Assembly (NCBI RefSeq): GCF_030253575.1
Contig: NC_080559.1
Coordinates: 9,390,501 to 9,454,500, forward strand
From: Rhododendron vialii
Taxonomy: Eukaryota > Streptophyta > Magnoliopsida > Ericales > Ericaceae
Direction of reading: 5' to 3'
DNA length: 64,000 nt
In this document: piece by piece, positions 34,727 to 44,509 of the stretch
How positions within the stretch are numbered: the first letter of the stretch is position 1
How the letters are laid out: every line of letters begins with the position of its first letter
Translations under genes and position numbers: made by a program
Notes under the pieces: model-generated
The model's input: only the letters and a program-made list of their open reading frames with translations
Database searches by the model: none
What the model was told of the DNA's origin: nothing

Positions 34727-37700
34727 CAAGCAAGGTTAAATCACTACCACCAGTTATGTTCCAAACAATTCCAGTAGCCCTCTCTATGCCAAGATCTAAT
34801 AAAGGTGATTGAATGGCATTTAATGCAGCATCTCTTGCTCTGGTCTTCCCTACAAGAACAACTCCCACAAGATTACTTGTGTTTCAAGTGAACATTCACC
34901 TTATATCATCAAACCTTGAAATACAGCTGAAAGCAAAACATCATTCCTATCTACATTCTTGCATATGTATTTTCTTGGCTTAATTCAGGTCACTTGTAAT
35001 ATCTCTCATCTCATGAGTTGAATCCATAAGGCATGCTTTCTTTGCAGGCAAAAACAAATTTCTTTACGCCGCACTGAATATACCTAAAGTGTTTCTGATT
35101 GGACATCAAATATCAAGAGGTACAAACTTATGAACAGATAAGAAACTAATTAGTAATTACCAGTTGCAGTTCCTATCCCCATTAACGAAGAACCCGCATT
35201 CGCCATAATAGCTCGCACATCTGCAAAATCCACATTCACGAGCCCTGGAACCTGCAAATGATCATATATAGTTAAAAGATAATTATCTTCTGAAGGCCTT
35301 GAGGCTGCACTTCATGCAAAAAGGAATGTCAACTTCCCCGAACAAAATCCTGAATTGGTATGCTGCACAGAATTTACTGTGCATACTTAGGCAGGTAGCA
35401 TAGTCACACTCATTTAGGCGCCCATGTCGTTTGAAGTATATGTATGGGTACATGTCTACACGATGAACATATAATAAAATTACATACCTAAGATTTTTAC
35501 AGTAAGGTGTTGTTAATAACTAATAGCATAAGATGCTGTAATTACTTAGGAACATACTTGAAAATTTAGGGGATTAAGGGGAAAAAGAGGATTTCTATCT
35601 TCCATTCATGTGGGCATACTACAAACCTCCTGTTCTATCTAGAGTGAGCTTGTCCTTCTTCAGACAGCATTACAAATTGAAGGATCCAATTGTAAAATCT
35701 GGCTGTCCCATGCCTTTAATCCCGTCATATCCGATGGACACACAGTGCAATGGGGGGAACTGAAAATTTTATACAGCACAGGCCTAATGCAAGACAGCCT
35801 ATAGGGAAATCCTTAAATGCTCTGCCTTCTACAAAGGATGTAAAAGCAGAAGAAAGGGAAATTAGGCCATAAATTGAGGGACGTGGAATTTTTCAAAGGG
35901 AAAACCATACTCCTTCCTAAACTTTTGATCCATCTTCGACAGTCGTGTCCTTTAATCGGTTCACCAAATTTATATTCTCTCTTTATACTTTTTTAGAATT
36001 TTTCAATCAATCAAAAAATCTTGATTAGCTTTTGTTTTAGTTTTTAAACCATCAAAAAAAGAATGAAATACAACTTATAGACTTTTTAAGATGTCCAGAA
36101 TAGTGATATTGAAACACAAAGGAAGCCCTTTCCTTGAGGAATACGGTGGCCTATAGAAGGAAAGCCCCCTCTCTTGAACTTTCCACCTCCTCCGCTTCTC
36201 CATCCTTTACTCGCAAACAAGGGAAATAAAGTATATCCAGCCCTCCCCCTCTTGATCATAGCCTAACTGCCTGAGCTATACAATTTGCAGCGTAATTCTG
36301 AGGTTTCTAAAATTTCACTAATGCCATCAACATCACACTCAGGATGAGGAATTTGGGTGGCATTCCCTTGATGCCTTTTCTAATATAACTATTTACTTAT
36401 TAAAAAGATGAGGAATTTGGGCAATACATACCGTAATTATATCAGAGATACCACGAACACCTTGTCTAAGAATATCATCAGCCAGATTAAATGCTTCTGT
36501 TACTGGGGTAGAAGCAGAAACTGCAGTCAACAACTTGTCATTCGGAATGACAATAAGTGTGTCAACCTTGGCTCTCAAAGCTGCAACTCCTTCTTGGGCT
36601 TGAATTTGCCTCCTTCGTCCCTCAAAAGCGAAAGGCGTTGTGACAATACCAACAGTTAAGATACCCATTGACTTTGCAATTCCGGCAATTTCAGGGGCCC
36701 CACCAGTGCCGGTTCCTCCACCCATTCCAGCCTGCAAACCATAATCTAGCTTACATAAGAGAAAGATACAAAAGCTATAGAGACAGCAAAATAGTGAGTG
36801 GCTGGCATGGATGATGCTGGTTACTAATCTAAAATCTCTTTGGGCTCGACAGTCATCAGGTACTGCATCTACTCTAGCAAATACAACTGTAGGTATAAAT
36901 AATCGACCAAATACTGTCATTATATGCTAGAACCAATTTTTCTGAACGTATCATACGCTCAATTCTTAAATTAGACAAGTTAATCCTGGTCTATATGTTT
37001 TACAGTAGTTACACTAGTTTATCCCCAGTCAATTTATATACCATGCCATGACTGGAATACTCATATCACTTGAGTTCGTAACACCAGATAAGGGGCTGAA
37101 AACAAGTACCCGATAACCTAGCTATGTTAGGCTCTAAATCAGTAACAACATTGATAAAACATTGCAGTCAGCATCCAGAATACTCAGAATCTTACCAGCT
37201 AGACGATATTGAGAAAATTAACTAAATCACGATGATTGACTAAATGTGAATATGGCCACTCAGCCTTAAGATGCTTTATTTACCACCAAAGTGTTGAAAC
37301 TGAACCCTGAAACATAATCTGCTGCAATGATGTACCCTGGGATGTACAAACATGCAACACATAGGACACGTGCAAGGTCCAGATGTTGTACTGAAGGTAT
37401 AACATACCTTGATACGGTTTCGTCAAGTTCATAGCAACTACATTACCCATTAGTTGTGAACCGCAATACAGAATCACATAACATAGAAAACTACAAAGAA
37501 AGAACTTAGTTTGCGACAATGGATCAATGTAGGGAGCAACATATATGGGAGCAGAAGACCAGCTAACTATCCTAGCACAATTCTAGAATAAACATTTGAT
37601 AAATAGAACACTCATTTGTTTTTTAGGCATAAATAAAACAATCTTTGTAAACTAGACCTAGGGCTACGACTCTTACTGCAGTGTTTGAATTTTGCATGTC

Positions 37701-38653
37701 AAAGAAGGATGTTCAATGGGTCAGCTGCCTCAACTGTCTATCACAGAAGGTCACTCACTTGGGGACTGTAACTTTTAGAGGAAATTTCTTAACCCTTTGG
37801 CTATGGGTCCTTTGCACTTGCTAATCCTTCTCCTCCTCAGCCATCAATGTTCTTTTCTTAACTTGTTCTTTTCTGGGTAGAGCAGGAAACCGGCAGATTA
37901 AGAATGGCTGATGGTTTTTAGATGGACACTTGAATATAGCTAATAAAAGTATAAAGAACAGATTATCCTGGAAAATAAGAGATAATGAGAAATACTTACA
38001 GTCACGAAGACCATGTCAGCACCATAAACTGCATCTTCTATCAATTCTTTGCTTTCTTTGGCAGCATTCAAGCCGATATCTGGGTTCCCACCAGCCCCAA
38101 GTCCTCTGGTAAGCTCTTGACCTATTTGTAACCGGTGCTCAGGAAACACAGGCGACATTCTCATGGCTTGGACATCTGTGTTAACAATCCAGAACTCCAC
38201 ACCCTTCATTGCACTCTCTATCATCCGGTTAACCGCATTCGACCCACCACCTCCAACACCAACAACTTTGATCTTGGCTTCATTGTAATTGCTCAAACTT
38301 GTTGAATCTCTCATGCCTTCGGCGACACTTCCACTAGGATCATCCTTTCTTAGGTTAATCACTGTATTGTTACCGTCACCTCTAAGCATTGAGATTTCGG
38401 GATGTTGGTTAAGGAATGGGTCCTTATCGTTGAAGTGGTTGACACTATAGGGTTTGGCTGAACATCTGAACCTAGGAGAGTGTGGAGCACTCTTTCGGCT
38501 AGCACAAAGAATCCTCTTTTCATCAAACATCTTAAGGGAACCTACTCTTCCATAGTGACTTTCCATCAGAATCCTCCCCCTCTGAACACTTACGAGCCCA
38601 GTTGGTCTTAGAGTATCAGGAGGAGTGAAATAGGGTGATAAACATGTTGCCAT
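31792..38653 (-). CDS. FTSZ2: Plastid division GTPase FtsZ2
   Basis: Seven coding exons join into 486 residues, read leftward: 38653-38000, 36731-36432, 35251-35161, 34849-34725, 33004-32912, 32164-32099 and 31923-31792. All junctions are GT-AG and in frame. Residues 1-75 or so are Ser/Arg-rich, as in a chloroplast transit peptide. The tubulin-like GTPase domain follows, with [15 protein letters not shown] at 130-144, GLGAGGNP at 184-191 and the signature [10 protein letters not shown] at 222-231. It also has [11 protein letters not shown], the T7-type synergy loop. The C terminus, [15 protein letters not shown], is the FtsZ2 peptide that binds ARC6, which separates it from FtsZ1. The protein polymerises with FtsZ1 into the stromal Z ring. 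The leader is split by a 5' UTR intron. Intron 4 opens in a microsatellite and holds a minisatellite. Confidence 0.96.
33524..33775. repeat. 30-bp minisatellite in FtsZ2 intron 4
   Basis: The unit is close to AAAGTGCCTAAAACCATGGG plus GTACCCTATG, present about seven times with variant and partial units, fading into AAAACCCTA-type words at 33727-33765. Because the unit length is a multiple of three it makes an open frame of repeating [10 protein letters not shown] residues on the plus strand, antisense to FtsZ2. This is not evidence of a gene. Confidence 0.85.
34659..34723. repeat. Compound (TG)n(GA)n microsatellite touching an FtsZ2 splice donor
   Basis: On the plus strand about 13 TG units run directly into about 20 GA units and stop at the exon 4 edge (34725). 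Read in the sense of FtsZ2, intron 4 therefore begins GT, then a (CT)n tract, then (CA)n. The donor context is GAG|GTCTCTCT instead of the usual GTAAGT. Confidence 0.95.
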
Positions 38654-38763
38654 GGCGGAATAAAAAAACTCAAACGTAAGGTAATCTTACTATTCTGGGG
38701 GAGAAATTTGAGAAACCGAACTGACCATATGTCGGATTCGATTGCAAGACTTTGTCTCTACAC

Positions 38764-39666
38764 CTGTGAATCAAAACCAGAGAAACATAAAACAAGAAAG
38801 TATTAAATTAAGAAAAGGTTAGACATTTAAATACTTCAAAGTCAGTGGCTATATAAAAGCAACAAAAATGAACTCAGGAACAGTACATGCATGACTGGTA
38901 GGAGAAACTCAAAAAATGAACAATGAAGATTGTATTAAGCTGTAGTGGAAAAAGACCCATTGAATTAAAGCCCAGCAGAAGTCCAAGAGGTGTTTTAAGG
39001 GGAAATAAAAGATTAATAAATCAAACCGATTATCAACAATGCATGGTCGATAAAGCATAAAACCCAGAACAATAGGAACCCTAGAACACAAGAAATGCAT
39101 CAATTCTGAACAGGAGACAGAAATTCCATATGGGCTGGACAGAGCAACAAAAATAAACTCAGAGTCAATATAGGTTTTTTTTGTGTGTGGGTAATGTAGG
39201 GTGTCCCGGGCAGTATGCGCACACCTCATACTAATCCTTATAGCCCCTCCCACAGCTGTTTCACACACTTACGTGTAAAGGTGAGGTGGCCCCAAGAGTT
39301 GCTGGCAAGAAGAATCGAACCTGCGACCTTGCTTGGAGGGAGCAAACCTTGCCACTTGGCCAATCCCCTTGGAGTTGAGTAACTACAACTTAGCTGACTA
39401 GTAAGAGAAATTTGAGTATCAAGTATCAACAAATGCAAACTGTACATAGTTAAATAGAAACAGACCCATTAGCTAAAAGCCTAAAACCCAGCAAAGGTCC
39501 AAAGAGGTAATTACACAAAAACAAAACCAACAAACCAAATTCAGTGAAATGAGTGACTGTTAAAGCAGAAAACCCATAACAATAGCAACCCTAAAACACC
39601 AAGAATGTAACAACGAAGAAAGAAAAATGCCATCTGGGTTAGAGAGAATAAAGATAAAAGAGATAC
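38764..39666 (-). other. 5' UTR intron of FtsZ2
   Basis: Read on the minus strand, AACCCTAACAG|GTATCT at 39667/39666 and GATTCACAG|GTGTAGAG at 38764/38763 give a GT-AG intron of about 903 bp. It lies between a non-coding first exon (roughly 39667-39790) and the exon with the ATG at 38653. The placement is inferred without transcript data. A SINE sits inside it. Confidence 0.6.
39173..39376 (-). mobile_element. tRNA-derived SINE in the FtsZ2 5' UTR intron
   Basis: On the minus strand the head has an A box (TTGGCCAAGTGG, 39363-39352) and a B box (GGTTCGATTC, 39321-39312) at normal pol III spacing. Later comes the conserved domain GGATTAGTATGAGGTGTGCG...GGACACC and an A-rich tail at 39173-39185. 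This is the structure of an Au-like plant SINE. It is not a functional tRNA. Confidence 0.8.
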
Positions 39667-39896
39667 CTGTTAGGGTTGCAGACTAGTGGAGGAGTGAATG
39701 AGCAGTGCCCAGAAGGGCCAGAAAGCATTCGAGGCAGGGCCTGAATTGGGGTTTTGTACTCTCCGACGGATGTACAACAAGCACCGCATTAGTTTAGTTT
39801 TGCCAGTAGTATTTAGTGGTCATGTTAAAACTCTGTGGACTCCTAACCATATTCTATTGCATTAAATTGTTCTTAAGGAGTCATCTAAAAAAAGAC

Positions 39897-40219
39897 GGGC
39901 GCTGCTATTCGCAGCTCTCTATTTTCTCCCATAACTTATTAAAAATTTTCAATTATACTCGACAGTTCGTTATTGAAATTGAGATATATTTTCAGCATCC
40001 AATTACCGAAATATAATATTTTTTTCAACAGATATTTACCGAAAATGTATGTTCGGCAGTTGTTTACCGAAAGTTGAACATATTTTCGATATGTAGTTAC
40101 TGAAATATAATCTTATTTTCAACAGTAATTTACCGAAATGTTATTTATGATTTTCAACAACCATTTACCGAAATGTAATGCGCTATGGGAGAAAATAAAG
40201 GGCTGCGAATAGTGGCGCC
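39897..40219. mobile_element. MITE with repeated TTTACCGAAATGT interior
   Basis: The ends GGGCGCTGCTATTCGCAGC and GCTGCGAATAGTGGCGCC are inverted repeats that extend to TTTTCTCCCATA / TATGGGAGAAAA. The interior contains about six copies of a word close to CAACARNNATTTACCGAAAT. Both flanks have A-runs, so any target duplication is hidden. It lies just upstream of FtsZ2. Confidence 0.8.
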
Positions 40220-40231
40220 AAAAAAAATACT

Positions 40232-41137
40232 AGTAAATTACTTCCCTTGAGGTTTCTGACAAATACATTGCGCTCCAAATGTTTTAACTAGTTATAACGA
40301 ACTCTCTTGATTGTTTGGGAAAAAAGCAATTATGGGGCCAAATTGAAAGAGTCCTAATTAGTACCTACTTTATTTCCAACCAAGATTCAAAGGCAAACAA
40401 TTGTTAGACAAAGTTTGGCATATGTACAAAGCCATCTGTTTTCCAGATTTATTTTTTTTCATGTAAATTTGGTTAGTCTTCTAGTTAAAATTTGATATTT
40501 CCTGTTCGTTTTTGTTAGAAAATTATAGAAATAAAATAAATATGAAGTCAACTTAGAAAAATTCCTTAAAAACTGTTAGAAATGTAAGAATAGATGGTTT
40601 GGTATTTGTCCATAGCAAGAAGGCCATTGAAGAGGATGGCATCATGTGTCTCATATTTAACTCCCTTGATTGTTAGTAATGTAGATAGGTTAGATCTACT
40701 CCGTTAGTCTTCCATTAGATTTGCTAATTCTAAGTTAATGGCCGTGAATATTTTTTGTGTGTAGCTTTCATTTTCCTCATAAGTTTTTCCTTAAATTACT
40801 GCACTCATGTTTTGCCTTTTAAGCAAATTAATTTATTTGGTCCCAAAAAGTAAAAAGTAACAACCAAATCAATTTACTCTTCAACCAATGTAGTCCCAAA
40901 AAATCTTTAATTCTTTTGCTCTGGATTCTCACGGGGAACTTAAGGACTAAATGGGAGCGACGCATTTTTTTTAAGGGTCATTAATTTGGAATCCACAAGT
41001 CTAACGGAAGACTAACGGAGTGGATCTAACTTATCTATGTTATTCACATTTAAGAGAGGTTAGTGTAATTAGTTGAAAAGTTGGGGTCCAGTGTATTTGT
41101 AAGAAACCTCATGAGAGGTTGGTGTAAGTTACCCTAA
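40232..41137. mobile_element. Long inverted-repeat element, interrupted
   Basis: The left end (GTAAATTACTTCCCTTGAGG TTTCT) is matched by the complement of the right end (AGAAACCTCATGAGAGGTTG). A second pair, AGGTTAGATCTACTCCGTTAG near 40688 and its complement near 41015, shows that the arms continue. The left arm carries about 340 bp of extra sequence (about 40320-40660). It is non-coding. Confidence 0.65.
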
Positions 41138-42260
41138 AATTTATTCTTGTTTTCCACTTGAATTCACATCAAATTGAGTTTTACCTAGATATTTTTTCAA
41201 ATTTTAGAAGATTCTTTGCTCACTCTTATATTATGCAAGTAATATTTTTATTCAAATTTATATTTAGATTTGATTTTTTTTTCACAAGGAATGCTTTGTA
41301 AAAAACTATCTTCTAGAATACTCACCTTAGCTTCACTAAATTTTAGACAAAGTTACTATCAAGAGGCTACTTTTCTAATTCAGGAGACATCTTTTCAAGC
41401 AATAAATTTTCATACTCCGCTCTCTTCTTTTGTTCTCTTGTGGTGTGGATTTGCAGATTTAATCTTTTATTTGGATACTATTTCACGCTTAGAAGAACAA
41501 TATTAATTATTTACCTCGCAAGAAAAAAGAAGAAGAAGTGTAGTTATAAAACATAAATCACTTACATCCTTCAAATGTCTATTGAATTATAAACTAGTGG
41601 GTTTCGTATCAATGCTAGGGCTACAAGCAAAACTGAGCTAAAAGTGCCACAATGCTATAATCAAAAGTAAAAAGTTTTTAAAGTTAACAATGTTGGTGCA
41701 AAATATGGCTCACAATGTTATAATCAAACTTGACAACCTCCTTAAAAATAATCAAATTTTGGGCTTTGAATAACCAAAACTAGCAATTTTTTGACAATAA
41801 ACAAATTTAATAGATACTACATATTTTTAATCAAATACACCAATCATTATATAAAAATATTTCTTTAACCCTACATATTCTCAATCAAATACACCAATTA
41901 TTATACAAAAATGTTTTATCTCTCCCCCCTTTTCCTCTCTTTTTTTTTGAACTATATTTTTGTAAAAAAAAAATGTTTTTTTTAGAAAATAGATTTTTTT
42001 TTAAAAAGTTTCAAAAACTATTTTCTATTTCTAGTAAATATTTTTTCTTAGTTTCAAAACTATTGTCAGAAAAACTATTTTCTACTGCTCACAGTTTTAG
42101 TTTTTTGTAGTTTGAAAAGATAATGTGACAAATTTTGGTTATTCTATTTGAATTATGCCATTGTAGACATCTACATTGCTAATTTTAACAATTTTTTAAA
42201 TAAATAATCAAAAGTTGATATTACAACTTTTCGTTATCCATTTTTTTATTATAGTATTGT
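41138..42260. other. AT-rich intergenic, no gene seen
   Basis: Very AT-rich. Near 41840-41910, TCAATCAAATACACCAAT-like sequence is duplicated in tandem. The open frame at 41270-41506 has no recognisable family. Confidence 0.4.
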
Positions 42261-42267
42261 GGATACT

Positions 42268-42500
42268 CTAAGCTCGTGATTCGGTTTGACTCATTTAGTA
42301 AATGAGCCGACCTCGATCTTGAGTTTTAGGTTTATTTTCTAAACAAGTCGAGTTCAACGCTCAAAAGATAGACTTGTTTGTATAGGCTCGACGCATTAAG
42401 AGATCGACTCAGTTTGAAGATGAGCTGAACTTGAATTTCAGGCTCGTTCGAGCTCGAACACGATGTAGAGCTCGGCTCGATTTGCCTGTTTGCAGCCCAA
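42268..42500. repeat. Second copy of the GAGCTCGAGC-rich repeat
   Basis: It has the same word content as 2587-2790 (GGCTCGTTCGAGCTCGAAC, GAGCTCGGCTCGATTTG) and the same TTTGCAGCCC boundary. It lies immediately before the probable first exon of the F-box gene. Confidence 0.5.
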
Positions 42501-43058
42501 ATCAACACCACAAAGCTGAAGGATGTGAACAGAGTTTTTGGAGGTGCATTTAGGAAGTTCCAATTTTGTGATTTTTGTCCCTTTCTCTCTCTCCTCTCCC
42601 ATATGCCCAACCTTTCTCATAGATTCCTCGCCCAATAATCGTTTTCTCCATCTCCATCAATTCCTATCCGTTCATAATCATCGTCTCCACCTCTCTTGGT
42701 ATGCTCTCTCTAAACATCTTTCACAACTTACATTCACCAAAATTGACGGGTAGATATACCAACCAACGGCTTGGGGAAGTAATTTGCTGGTTCAGTTGAT
42801 GGGTTTTGTTTCTTTGTGAAGTCATTCATGACCATCTGGTTCTCCTGGTAAGCCCACCCCAGATCTCAGGAATTTCGAAGATATGCTAGTTCACATTAAT
42901 GTCCCCGCGTCAGACTTCTAGTTCATAGTATTTGATGGATAGTGGTGGTTTTGTTTGATTTTTATTGAGATCACTAGCCACTGGATTCGTATTTGTATCC
43001 AGATGCTAGGTTTTGATGTGGTGATAAATTAAACCACACCACCCCACAACACCACACA

Positions 43059-43075
43059 CCCCCCCCCCCCCCCCC
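43059..43075. repeat. Poly(C) run
   Basis: 17 uninterrupted C residues follow a CACC-rich stretch, within the putative leader or 5' intron of the F-box gene. Its length is prone to sequencing and replication error. Confidence 0.9.
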
Positions 43076-43249
43076 AAAACTGATCCGGGTGTTTCTTGTT
43101 ACTTTGAAGATTTCACTGTTTGGTTTCTGGGTTCTGATCATACTTGAATTCCTTAGATTAAGCTATCTGGGTTTTGTCACTTTGGAAGTTTTGTCTGAAT
43201 TTGGCGGACAATAGCTATTTCAGTTTTTGTTCGGCTCTTTTGATTGGTT

Positions 43250-44509
43250 ATGGAGTTCTTACCTGTTGAAGTGATTGGAAACATACTATCCCGTCTTGGG
43301 GCGGCAAGAGATGTCGTGATAGCATCTACTACTTGCAAGAAATGGCGAGAGGCTTGGCAGAACCACCTCCGTACCCTTTCGTTCAACTCCAATGACTGGC
43401 CTGTGTTCCATGAACTCACCGCTAGTAAAATTGAAATTCTCATCACCCAAACAATTTTGCAGACAACTGGGCTTCAATCCCTAACAATCATTATGGACGA
43501 TGTTGATGAGTTCTCAGCTGCTCCGGTGATTGCTTGGCTAATGTATACCAGAGAAACCTTACGCCAGCTCCATTATAATGTAAGGACAACCCCTAGCATT
43601 AATATCCTCGAGAAATGTGGTCGACAAAAGTTGGAAGTGTTGGCATTGGCTCATAATTCTATCACGGGTGTTGAACCAAGTTATCTGAAATTTCCATGCC
43701 TGAAGTCTCTTTCGTTGAGTTATGTTAGTGTCTCGGCGTTGGATTTGAGTATTCTGCTTACTGCGTGCCCAAAAGTCGAGGTATTGTCTCTTGTCAATCT
43801 AGATATTGCCATGTCAGATGCACAAACCACTATGGAACTGAGTAGTGTTTCTTTGAAGGATATTTATGTTGAATCAATTAGCTTGGACAAGTTTGTACTG
43901 GAGGCAGATAATATTGAGAAGTTGCACTTGAAAGACTGTACCCTTGAGATTTTTGAGCTTGTTAGCAAACGGACCTTGAGATTTCTCAAGATTGATGATG
44001 TTAGTGTCATTCAACTTGATATTGGCGAGGGTACTGAAAATCTTGAGGTCGTAGATGTGAGTAATTTCACAATCATGTGGCAAAAGTTCCACCATATGAT
44101 CTCAAGATCATCGAAGTTGAGAAGGCTTCGGCTCTGGGGAGTTGTTTTTGACGACGAGGACGAGTTTGTTGATTTGGAGACGATATCAGCGTGCTTTCCT
44201 CTGTTGAGCCACCTGTCCTTATGTTATGATCTAAGAGAAGGCCCACTTCAATTTGGATTGCAAGGATCGTTTCGATTGGAAAACGTGGTTGTGTTGGAAC
44301 TTGGGTGGACGGTAGTTTCTGATCTGTTTGCACCCTGGGTTGAAGGGTTTCTTGAAAGGTGCCCCAATCTCAGGAAGCTGGTCATTTATGGGGTTGTTTC
44401 TGAGGCCAAGACCCATGAAGAATGCCAAATGCTGGCCTTTATTACCTCATCTTTGGTTCGGCTTATGAGGAAATATTTGCACGTGGAGATCCAATTTGAA
44501 TATGAATGA
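43250..44509 (+). CDS. F-box/LRR-repeat protein (At1g67190 type)
   Basis: A single coding exon of 419 residues. The first in-frame ATG is at 43250, and the codon at 43244 is TTG and not a start. Residues 1-40 are an F-box (MEFLPVEVIGNILSRLGAAR, then CKKWREAW), which should bind a SKP1-type adaptor. Leucine-rich repeats follow over about 70-390 (LKSLSLSYVSVSALDL, EVLSLVNLDI, LRRLRLWGVVF, NLRKLVIYGVVSE) and would hold a substrate. The tail HVEIQFEYE is a family hallmark. Length and sequence match Arabidopsis At1g67190 as I remember it. The target protein is unknown. A GTAAG donor near 42850 and the long leader suggest a 5' UTR intron. The protein would act in an SCF ubiquitin ligase. Confidence 0.92.
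   Translation: MEFLPVEVIGNILSRLGAARDVVIASTTCKKWREAWQNHLRTLSFNSNDWPVFHELTASKIEILITQTILQTTGLQSLTIIMDDVDEFSAAPVIAWLMYTRETLRQLHYNVRTTPSINILEKCGRQKLEVLALAHNSITGVEPSYLKFPCLKSLSLSYVSVSALDLSILLTACPKVEVLSLVNLDIAMSDAQTTMELSSVSLKDIYVESISLDKFVLEADNIEKLHLKDCTLEIFELVSKRTLRFLKIDDVSVIQLDIGEGTENLEVVDVSNFTIMWQKFHHMISRSSKLRRLRLWGVVFDDEDEFVDLETISACFPLLSHLSLCYDLREGPLQFGLQGSFRLENVVVLELGWTVVSDLFAPWVEGFLERCPNLRKLVIYGVVSEAKTHEECQMLAFITSSLVRLMRKYLHVEIQFEYE

Noticed and set aside
39300-39376. Functional tRNA gene
   Set aside because: A and B boxes are present, but the sequence continues into a SINE body with an A-rich tail and cannot fold as a complete tRNA.
43244-43249. Two-codon N-terminal extension of the F-box protein
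   Set aside because: The codon at 43244 is TTG, and the family begins at the ATG at 43250.
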